From contig NZ_CP108047.1 of assembly GCF_041435115.1 (NCBI RefSeq), positions 1-64,000 on the forward strand: a DNA stretch of 64,000 nt. Reading direction: 5' to 3'. Positions 57,769 to 64,000 of this stretch are shown one piece after another. Position 1 is the stretch's first letter. The number at the start of each line of letters is the position of its first letter. Under the pieces are notes generated by a model. The model saw only the letters and a program-made list of their open reading frames with translations, did not search any database and was not told the DNA's origin. Position numbers and translations under genes: made by a program. The DNA is from Streptomyces sp. NBC_00289. GTDB taxonomy: Bacteria; Actinomycetota; Actinomycetes; Streptomycetales; Streptomycetaceae.

Positions 57769-58920
57769 ATGACTGCTCCGTACGACCCGAACGAACGGGA
57801 AAAGGTAGTTGCGAAGCTGCCCGTGCAGCTACGCCGCGAACTCAAGATCCGCGCCGCCGAGGTCGGCGTGGACATCCAGAACGCCGTCACCGCTGGCGTC
57901 AAGGCATGGCAGAAAACGGACAAACACCCCACCGTTGACACCGTCGGCGGCTCCAGCTTCTCCACCTACCTGCCCACGGGCCTGTACGGGGAGCTCAAGG
58001 TCACCTGCAAAGCCCGAAACCTCACCTACAACCAGGGCATGGCCCAAGCCATCCGCGGATGGCTCGACGCCACCCCGTCGCCGCGGCGCGAGGCCCCCAG
58101 CATCAGCGGCACCCGTCGGCTGATCATCGGCAACCAGAAGGGCGGCGTCGGCAAGACCAGCGTGGCGGCCGGCATCGCCACGGCTCTCGCCGAGACCGGC
58201 AACAAGGTCGTCCTCATCGACTTCGACCCGCAATGCCACCTGACCCGTCAACTCGGCCACGAACTGCTCGACATTGAGGAGCCGAGCCTGGCCAAGCTGA
58301 TGCTGGGCGAGACGAAGGAAGACATCCGCACCCTCCTTGTCCCCATAAAGGGCGGAGACTTCGAGGACCGTCTCTGGCTCCTCCCTGGATGCAAGGACGC
58401 CTTCCTCCTCGACGCCCGGCTCGCGACCAGCCGCCATGTCCGCATCCGCGAGACCGCCTTGGAGAAAGCCCTCGAACCGCTTGAGGAAGACGTCGACTAC
58501 GTAGTCGTCGACTGCCCTCCCAGCCTGGGCTACGCGATGGACACCGCTCTGTACTACGGGCGGCTCCGTGCGGGTGAAGAACCTGACTCCTCCGGCATCG
58601 TCATCGTCGTCCTGGCGGAAGACTCCTCCGCGGACGCCTACGACATGCTTGACGAGCAGATCCAAGACCTCGCCGACGACCTCGACATCGACATCCCCAG
58701 CCTCGGCTTCGTGGTCAACATGTACGACAGCCGCAAGGGATACGTCGCCACGTCGTCCCTCGACAGCTGGCGAGAGATCGGCGAACCGCGTGTCCTCGCC
58801 ATCATCCCCGAGCTGAAGGACCAGCGCGAAGCCGTGCGCGTCAAGAAACCCCTTCTCGTACACGCCCCCTACGGAGAGCAGGCCGAGGCGATGCGCAACC
58901 TGGCCCGGGAGATCAGCTGA
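57769..58920 (+). CDS. parA: ParA-like partition ATPase (second par module)
   Basis: A 383-residue ParA with KGGVGKT at residues 124-130, VVLIDFDPQCHLTRQLGHEL and VDYVVVDCPPSLGYAMDTAL. The 110-residue N-terminal extension is homologous to that of the first ParA (EKVVAKLPVQLRRELKIRAA). Compared with the first it lacks the extra loop after Walker A. It may bind DNA through this extension and repress its own promoter. The stop overlaps the parB start (TGATG at 58918-58922). Confidence 0.93.
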   Translation: MTAPYDPNEREKVVAKLPVQLRRELKIRAAEVGVDIQNAVTAGVKAWQKTDKHPTVDTVGGSSFSTYLPTGLYGELKVTCKARNLTYNQGMAQAIRGWLDATPSPRREAPSISGTRRLIIGNQKGGVGKTSVAAGIATALAETGNKVVLIDFDPQCHLTRQLGHELLDIEEPSLAKLMLGETKEDIRTLLVPIKGGDFEDRLWLLPGCKDAFLLDARLATSRHVRIRETALEKALEPLEEDVDYVVVDCPPSLGYAMDTALYYGRLRAGEEPDSSGIVIVVLAEDSSADAYDMLDEQIQDLADDLDIDIPSLGFVVNMYDSRKGYVATSSLDSWREIGEPRVLAIIPELKDQREAVRVKKPLLVHAPYGEQAEAMRNLAREIS

Positions 58921-60083
58921 TGAACAAGGAAGCAGAACTCGGCAAGGGCGCATCCTTCAGCCGCACCAGTCGAGACCGCCGCAGCGACCGCGGGCGGGCC
59001 AAGGCACTAGCACAGGGCGACATCCCGCCCTACACACTCGTGCGCCTCCCCCTGGACGAGGTCGCCACGACCCCGCTCAACCCCCGGCGACGGTTCGGCA
59101 CCGACGAAGACATCGCCCGATTCGGCGAAGAGCTCCGCGTAGCCCAACTCCACGCGTGCGTAGCCGTCACCCGCTCGGCTTACCTGGCCCTGTGGCCCGA
59201 CCACGCCGAGCACCTCGATGAGGCGGCGCAGCACGTCCTCATCAATGGCGAACGCCGCGTCCGTAGCGCCCGCCACGTCTCCCTCACCCATCTCGACTTC
59301 GTCATCCGCGACGACCTCGCCGCCACACGCGAGACGTTCATCAACCATCTCCTGCGGGAGAACCTCTCGCGTGATGATTTCGACGTCATAGAGCGCGCCC
59401 ACGGCGTCAAGTCACTGGTCGATGCGTGCGCAGAGGAAGCCGGACCGCGCGGAGCTCAGACCCGAGCTGCCGAGCAGCTCGGGCGTGACAAGTCCTGGAT
59501 CACCAATCAGCTGATCCTCCTTGCCCTCCCCGAGGAACTGCAGGCCCGTCTCAGCGAAGGCACGCTGCCTGAGCGCGATGGCCGTGTGATGGCCCGGCAC
59601 GCCAAAGAGAACGAAGAACTCGACGTTGAGGGTCTCCTCAACCACCTGGAGCAGACCAAGCAGGCTGAGAAGGACAAGAAGGCGAAAGCTGCTGCCGCTC
59701 TCGCCGCCGTAAACGAACCTTCTGAGCAGGCGGCGATCGAAGCCCCCGCGATCCCTTCACCCAGCGCACCGGTGGATATCGTGAATCCGGCGGGAGGTCT
59801 TGGAGAGCCTGAGACGAGTGACTGGTTGTCCGCGGACAACAAACCAGCATCCGCAGAAGAGTCGGCCATCCCTGACGACGACCCTCTCGAACAGCTGGAA
59901 GACTTCCGACGCAAGGCAGTCAAGTTCGCCAACGACATGACCGGCCTCGAAGAGACCTACCGGCGAGCCTCCAAAGCAAACCCTGAACTCGCCGAGTCGC
60001 ACCTGAAGCAGATCTTGGAACGACTGGACCGAGTCGGGCGCCATCTCCAGCGCCGTCCTAAGCAAGCGCAAGAAGCCGTATAA
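58920..60083 (+). CDS. parB: ParB-like partition protein (second par module)
   Basis: A 387-residue ParB. The N-domain has LVRLPLDEVATTPLNPRRRF, VLINGERRVRSARHVSLTHL (intact GERR box) and FINHLLRENLSRDDFDVIER. The helix-turn-helix is GAQTRAAEQLGRDKSWITNQ followed by LILLALPEEL. A charged coiled region and C-terminal dimerisation helices follow. One copy of the 16-bp palindrome lies inside the gene (59825-59840), encoding LSADNK. The intact GERR box distinguishes it from the first ParB, whose box reads GSSR. Confidence 0.92.
   Translation: MNKEAELGKGASFSRTSRDRRSDRGRAKALAQGDIPPYTLVRLPLDEVATTPLNPRRRFGTDEDIARFGEELRVAQLHACVAVTRSAYLALWPDHAEHLDEAAQHVLINGERRVRSARHVSLTHLDFVIRDDLAATRETFINHLLRENLSRDDFDVIERAHGVKSLVDACAEEAGPRGAQTRAAEQLGRDKSWITNQLILLALPEELQARLSEGTLPERDGRVMARHAKENEELDVEGLLNHLEQTKQAEKDKKAKAAAALAAVNEPSEQAAIEAPAIPSPSAPVDIVNPAGGLGEPETSDWLSADNKPASAEESAIPDDDPLEQLEDFRRKAVKFANDMTGLEETYRRASKANPELAESHLKQILERLDRVGRHLQRRPKQAQEAV
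59825..59840. promoter_or_regulatory. Par2 palindrome site 3, inside parB
   Basis: Perfect core GTTGTCCGCGGACAAC without extended arms, located in the coding sequence of parB. Many parS sites lie inside or next to par genes. Confidence 0.85.
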
Positions 60084-60096
60084 CCACACCACCCGT

Positions 60097-60132
60097 GGGT
60101 TGGTTCGTTGTCCGCGGACAACGAACCAACCC
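60097..60132. promoter_or_regulatory. Par2 palindrome site 4, downstream of parB
   Basis: Perfect 36-bp palindrome with the core at 60107-60122, 14 bases after the parB stop. It may double as a terminator. Confidence 0.88.
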
Positions 60133-60205
60133 CATAGCCGGTTCCGACACCGCCGGGCGCCGGGGAAAACCCACTGCGTGCGGCATAGCGCAACTACGGG
60201 ACTCC

Positions 60206-60595
60206 ATGGATGACCATGCAGCGGCTGAGCCGTTCCCGATCCCGAACGACCGCGCCCACCTCCTTCGTGCCCGCAACGGCTACCTGTCACGTGACGACTG
60301 GCGTCAGCGCCTCACTCGGGCGGGGGAGGCGACTGCCCGGCTGCTTGAACTGGTCAATGGAGCGGTAACCGAACATCGGAAGATCAGCGACTCCCTCGTG
60401 GTGGTGAATCCCCCGGTCTACCCGACGACTGAGCAGCTGGCCGCCCGATACCTCGCGGATCATGATCCGGTGGCACGGCGTGCAACGCGACTATTGCCGG
60501 TTGCGTGCACTGATCTGTGCGCCGCCGAGCGCGGTGACCGTGGTGGTCCCGAGCGCGCCCACGGTAGCCGCGGCATCGGCCCTGTGGATCAGTGA
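60206..60595 (+). pseudogene. Partial duplicate of the PIN-domain gene's C-terminal region
   Basis: The frame encodes GYLSRDDWRQRLTRAGEATA then SLVVVNPPVYPTTEQLAARY, nearly identical to residues about 265-325 of the gene at 61900-63039 (nucleotide match 60277-60458 with 62686-62867). The sequence before and after is unrelated. It lacks the PIN domain and ends in shifted sequence, so it is a duplicated fragment. Its 3' end overlaps a minus-strand gene. Confidence 0.65.
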
Positions 60596-60814
60596 CAGCA
60601 CCACCACCGCGACGATGGAGATCAACCCGGTCAGGACGATCGCCCATGTCAGGGAGGTAGAGCTGGGGTGTGGGAGCGCGCTTGAGGTACCTTCGATGGG
60701 CGTCACGCGGTCAGTTCTCCTTACAGCAGGACGGACCACCTCGACGTAACGAGAGGGAGACCTCCGAGCGGCCAGCCGCCAAGCAAGGACCGCGAAGGGG
60801 TCTCCCTTCGTCAT
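60491..60814 (-). CDS. Small membrane protein
   Basis: 107 residues from ATG at 60814. A basic N-terminal half (AWRLAARRSPSRYVEVVRPA) precedes two hydrophobic segments (LTWAIVLTGLISIVAVVVLS; AATVGALGTTTVTALGG). Unrecognised. Weak Shine-Dalgarno. The longer frame to 61000 is less likely. Confidence 0.5.
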   Translation of the reverse strand: MTKGDPFAVLAWRLAARRSPSRYVEVVRPAVRRTDRVTPIEGTSSALPHPSSTSLTWAIVLTGLISIVAVVVLSLIHRADAAATVGALGTTTVTALGGAQISARNRQ

Positions 60815-61067
60815 GCCGAAGGGCTTTCGGTAGTCGACAACCCTACTAAGCGGTGTTGACAACACTGCTGATGTCACCCCCTGTCCAACGCTGCCGACGG
60901 CCCGCGGACCATGAGCGGAGGGAACAGATTTCCGACGTTCAGCTAGCGTGGTTGTTGAGCTCTGCCCCCCGTTCCACCCGGCGCCGTCCGTGCAGGTCAA
61001 AGCCGCGTCACCTTCGGGCGTTGCCGGTAGCCCCGCCGAAGTAGGCGCGCCATTGCCGTGATCCTTA

Positions 61068-61430
61068 TCACCAACTTGTCGTCGGTTCCATACGCGTCGG
61101 CATGAGGCCGAACTTCTCCCCCGTCTCCACCAGGTCGATACCGCGAACCGCCTTCTTTGCAGGTAGGAGCCCTCGATGACCTCCGCGGGTGCTGCCCCCG
61201 TCGAGTTCGACCTGCATGCTCGGGACGAAGATGGCGTCGGCGGAGTCGTAGTCGATGCCGGCGGCCCAGAGGGCGGTGCGGACCGCCACCAGGTCGGTGG
61301 CCTCAGAGATGACCTCGAAGGTCTCGCCGAGGACCTTCTCGGCGCCCGCGTCGAGGACGGCGCCCTCGGCCAGCTCGCACTTAGGGACGAGCGGCGCGGT
61401 TCGGTTCTCGGTGAGGCACTCGATGAACAC
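61068..61430 (-). pseudogene. Internally deleted fragment of a YebC/PmpR-family gene
   Basis: Reading leftward: FIECLTENR at the start, then [40 protein letters not shown] then [16 protein letters not shown]. These match the middle and late parts of YebC/PmpR (about 250 residues), with the intervening segment missing. The last 35 residues are unrelated. yebC is normally chromosomal, next to ruvC, so this is captured chromosomal debris. Confidence 0.75.
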
Positions 61431-61687
61431 AGCGATGCAGTTCGGGCCGGATCAGCTTCATGAAGAGGTCACCGGGCTTGGTATCGATCCTGGCTCGTGG
61501 CACTTGAAAGGACCATCCGGAGGAAGCGCCCGGCGAGGCGCGGTGCGCGGCTGTGGGGGCTGGTCAAGACGGGGGATTCGGTCGGGCAGAAACGCTTCGC
61601 CGCCAACGCGTGGTGATTGGCCCACGGCATGGGGTGGTTCCGGCTACTGGTGGGCTGAGGTGCTCATGTGACGGGGAGGGTTGGCCG
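61431..61687. other. Intergenic stretch
   Basis: About 260 bases without a supported gene between the yebC fragment and the small membrane protein gene. A GGGGAGGG at about 61671 is the ribosome binding site for the next gene. Confidence 0.45.
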
Positions 61688-61903
61688 GTGGTTCTGGAGA
61701 TGAATGTTGCGGTGCTGCTGGCGGTCATCATCGTCATGCGGCTGCGGCGGCGTACTGAGGCCCGAAGCCGCAGCGACGAGAAGATGACCGTCGTGATCGT
61801 GTTGGCTTTCGGCGTGCTGATCGCCCCAACCGCGTTCGGTCAGACCGTGTTCGACGTCGTTGGTCAACTCGCGCAGGGCGTCACCCAATCGGGCAGCCCT
61901 TGA
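61688..61903 (+). CDS. Small two-span membrane protein
   Basis: 71 residues from GTG at 61688 (ATG at 61700 also possible). Hydrophobic segments MNVAVLLAVIIVMRL and MTVVIVLAFGVLIAPTAF flank a charged loop, RRRTEARSRSDEK. Its stop overlaps a TTG that could begin the PIN-domain gene (TTGA at 61900), suggesting coupling. Confidence 0.6.
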   Translation: MVLEMNVAVLLAVIIVMRLRRRTEARSRSDEKMTVVIVLAFGVLIAPTAFGQTVFDVVGQLAQGVTQSGSP

Positions 61904-63039
61904 ACTCTGCACCCTTCCCGATGCCCGCCTCCATGAAATCGTGCGCAGACAGCTGGGTGAGTGACGACACTTGCTCCATGACGCTGGATCGCGCCGCTGC
62001 GGCGCCGCCCTTGTTGGTCCCCTCCGGCGAGGCGATCAACCCGATGCTGCTGCACCGGCCGATGCTGCTGCCCATCCTCGACACCAATGCAGTGATGGTC
62101 GAGGCCTGCTCCCTGGCCAAGCACGCCGGCAAGCCCGGCAGGTTCGCCGGTCTCGCAGCGACCGGCCGCGCCACCCCGTACATCGCCGCGCACGTCCTTG
62201 GTGAGATCGACAGACACCTGCCGAGGCTGGCCGAAAAGCATGAAGTGTCGGAACGGCTGGCGCGTCGCGCACTCGACCGGCGGGTTCTGCCCGTCCTGCG
62301 GGTGGTCGACCTGGAGATCCGTGACCACCTGGCCCCGCAGACACGACACATCCTGAGAGTCGACCCGGAAATGCCGCGCCGGCACCGGGGCGACCCGGAC
62401 GATGCGCCCACGATGGCCCTCGCGGAGTTCCTCGCCCCCTGCATCATCATCAGCAAGGACAGCGTCTTCTTCCGCTTCGGGCTCGGGGTCGTGGAATGGA
62501 TCCCTCTCGCGCAGAACCTGCTGCGCCTGGCCGGCCTGGAGGCCACCGCCTCGAACGCGGTGGTATTCATCGAGCTGGCCCTGCGGCTGTTCGGCGCCGG
62601 CGCTCACCGCATGGGCGTCCTCGCCGCGCGCAATCCGGTGCTGGCCGCGGCCGCCGCGAGCGGCCTGTTGTGGTGGTGCCACCGCAACGGCTACCTGTCA
62701 CGTGACGACTGGCGGCAGCGCCTCACCCGGGCAGGGAAGGCGACTGCCCCTCTGCTGGAACTGGTCACTGGAGCGGTGACCGAACACCGGATGATCAGCG
62801 AATCCCTCGTGGTGGTGAATCCCCCGGTCTACCCGACGACTGAGCAGCTGGCCGCCCGATACCTCGCGCGCTGCGGCCGGTCCCTGACCCCCGGCGAGCT
62901 GCGCGATGCGCTCGCCCGGAATGACCACACGGCTTCCGCCGCACTGCTGAGGCGGACCATGCTCACGCACCGTGCGTTCGTCCGCGCCCCCGGAGACCTG
63001 TGGACCATCGGCCGCCGAGCAGGCGATGCGCTTTCTTGA
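61900..63039 (+). CDS. PIN-domain-like protein
   Basis: Up to 379 residues. The N-terminal half has a PIN-like nuclease pattern: LLPILDTNAVMVEACSLAKH (first Asp), ATPYIAAHVLGEIDRHLPRL (Glu), RHRGDPDDAPTMALAEFLAP (Asp pair) and CIIISKDSVFFRFG (last Asp). A middle hydrophobic helix (LAAAAASGLLWWC) is followed by a helical C-terminal domain that includes the duplicated segment and ends in ALLRRTMLTHRAFVRAPGDL. PIN domains cleave RNA. No small antitoxin precedes it except the membrane protein at 61688, so a toxin-antitoxin role is only possible. The start is uncertain: TTG 61900, ATG 61921, 61933 or 61978. Confidence 0.65.
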   Translation: MNSAPFPMPASMKSCADSWVSDDTCSMTLDRAAAAPPLLVPSGEAINPMLLHRPMLLPILDTNAVMVEACSLAKHAGKPGRFAGLAATGRATPYIAAHVLGEIDRHLPRLAEKHEVSERLARRALDRRVLPVLRVVDLEIRDHLAPQTRHILRVDPEMPRRHRGDPDDAPTMALAEFLAPCIIISKDSVFFRFGLGVVEWIPLAQNLLRLAGLEATASNAVVFIELALRLFGAGAHRMGVLAARNPVLAAAAASGLLWWCHRNGYLSRDDWRQRLTRAGKATAPLLELVTGAVTEHRMISESLVVVNPPVYPTTEQLAARYLARCGRSLTPGELRDALARNDHTASAALLRRTMLTHRAFVRAPGDLWTIGRRAGDALS

Positions 63040-63240
63040 TCACCCCGAGTAGCAGTAGGCCGCGCTCGGCACGCGTGGTGTTTGTGTGCTCGTGGGGTCC
63101 TCTGAACAGGCAACGTTGATCAATTTGAGATGAGCGAACTGCCTCGTATCATGTGAAGTTGTGTAAGCCCGGGTCGAGTTGACCTGCTCTGGGACCGACG
63201 GCCTCAAAAAAAACTCCGTCGAGAGTAAGGCTTGGCGGAT
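63040..63240. other. Intergenic stretch with a poly-A tract
   Basis: About 200 bases, including an A9 run near 63207-63214 in an otherwise GC-rich sequence. Probably the outer end of the IS30-type remnant. No gene. Confidence 0.4.
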
Positions 63241-63600
63241 TCAACCGGTGGCCGCAAGGAGTTCTGTGAACTTCTCTGATGGTGTCAGATAGCCGAGTGT
63301 TTTGCGGGGGCGGCTGTTGAGGCTGTCCTGGATGGCAGTGAGGTCGTCTCGGCTGACGACGCTCAGGTCACGTCCCTTGGGCAGGTACTGCCTGAGCAGT
63401 CCGTTGGTGTTCTCGTTGCTGCCGCGTTGCCAGGGTGAGTGGGGATCGCAGAAGTAGACCGGGATCCCGGTGGCCATGGTGAACTCAGCGTGTCTGGACA
63501 TCTCGGCGCCTTGGTCCCAGGTGATCGTCCGGGCCAGTGACGTCGGCAGTGCGGTGATGGCCTTCCGCATGGCTGCTTCCACCTGTTCGGCGCTCTTGCC
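63241..63600 (-). pseudogene. C-terminal remnant of an IS30-family transposase
   Basis: About 113 residues including AITALPTSLARTITWDQGAE (second Asp), GIPVYFCDPHSPWQRGSNEN (with the catalytic Glu) and LNSRPRKTLGYLTPSEKFTE, the typical C-terminal half of IS30 transposases. The N-terminal half is absent beyond about 63600, where another transposon end begins. Confidence 0.85.
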
Positions 63601-63735
63601 GTCCGGAAGCCCGGGTTCATCAGTCGGTGGGCATGTGGGAGTGCTGAATCCGGGGGCTGACCTGGGGTTATGGGCATGACGAGGCCCCGGTGCCGTGTGC
63701 CCACGGTGCCGGAGCCTGTTTTCGCTGGTGAGGGG

Positions 63736-64000
63736 CTATTCGGGGGTGGTGAGGCCGCTCATCTTTGGCGGTCGCGAGACGGCGCAGTCCTTGAAGAGTT
63801 TGGTCTGGGTGTCGGTCAGGCGGGTGGTCTGCCGGAGGGTGCCGGCAGGGCCGGTGAGGGTGACCTGGTGGATCCGGCCGAGTTCGGTGTTGATGCGGGG
63901 CCAGGTGTGGCCGGTGGCGCGTTCGGCGACGCGGATCAGCAGCAGGGCGAGCCAGCACAGCAGCACATGGGTGTGTATCCGCTCGTCGAGGCGGTGGTAG
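63736..64000 (-). pseudogene. C-terminal part of an IS1634/IS4-like transposase, cut by the window edge
   Basis: From the right window edge leftward: YHRLDERIHTHVLLCWLALL, LIRVAERATGHTWPRI and LGRIHQVTLTGPAGTLRQTT. This is the end of a large DDE transposase of the IS1634 type. The gene continues beyond the window, so it may be intact. Confidence 0.75.

Noticed and set aside
61688..63039. VapBC toxin-antitoxin pair
   Set aside because: The upstream small protein is a membrane protein, not an AbrB/RHH-type antitoxin, and the PIN-like protein is far longer than VapC.
63600..64000. Right telomere at the window end
   Set aside because: No hairpin series is present; the sequence is an ongoing transposase gene.

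Overview
The window looks like the left arm of a Streptomyces linear plasmid, or another linear replicon of a close actinomycete relative. Base 1 lies at or very near a telomere: positions 17-155 hold a run of short hairpins with three- or four-base loops. The usual linear-replicon genes follow: a telomere-proximal helicase (444-2960), a replication-relaxation protein (3305-4705), the terminal protein and telomere-associated protein pair tpg/tap (27559-30255), and a Rep1-like protein plus DnaB-type helicase (30553-33712) with iteron-like repeats inside the rep1-like gene. High GC, GC-rich third positions, bldA-type TTA codons, a WhiB protein and DUF5994/DUF5999 families all fit Streptomyces. 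I had no database access; family names come from recognised motifs and domain order.

Layout. 0-3 kb: telomere and terminal helicase. 3.3-8.7 kb: replication-relaxation protein, a decayed second copy, SSB, and a divergent pair of DUF5994 genes separated by nine copies of a 7-bp repeat. 8.9-11.4 kb: an intact IS110 element between IS701, Tn3 and IS5 transposase remnants. 11.6-14.3 kb: a small zinc/HTH protein coupled to a GAF-PAS-GAF-SpoIIE phosphatase whose end carries an IS6 terminus. 14.3-16.9 kb: first parAB, bracketed by palindromes with a TTACG-N-CGTAA core. 16.9-19.5 kb: mobile-DNA graveyard (IS21 fragment, 5' part of a group II intron, frameshifted IS6 element, IS ends). 19.5-23.1 kb: N-terminally truncated WD40 protein and an ISAs1 transposase. 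23.4-24.9 kb: ECF sigma factor with a coupled membrane protein. 24.9-27.6 kb: IS5 and IS630 elements, the latter with a divergent passenger gene and inserted at the tpg stop codon. 27.6-34.1 kb: tpg/tap and replication genes. 34.3-38.3 kb: regulators, including a GntR-UTRA-GNAT fusion.

38.7-56.1 kb is a rightward conjugation and accessory region: small zinc-motif proteins, a Spd-like membrane protein, an FtsK/TraB-type DNA translocase preceded by four GACCCGGC repeats, a transglycosylase-NlpC/P60 peptidoglycan hydrolase, a short type IV secretion-like set (small membrane protein, VirB6-like, membrane partner, VirB4-like ATPase), then a PycTM-type membrane effector, a GGDEF cyclase, a WhiB protein and small accessory genes. 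Several of these genes carry in-frame TTA codons, suggesting bldA-linked expression.

56.2-60.1 kb is a second, unrelated-site parAB module with four copies of a perfect 16-bp palindrome, GTTGTCCGCGGACAAC. Two partition systems with different sites suggest a plasmid fusion. 60.2-64 kb holds a PIN-domain protein with a duplicated partial copy, a yebC fragment and IS30/IS1634-type remnants at the right edge, which is not a telomere.

The strongest leads for something new are the PycTM/GGDEF pair that shares TTA codons, the two sets of par palindromes, the GACCCGGC repeats before the TraB-like gene, and the iterons inside the rep1-like gene.
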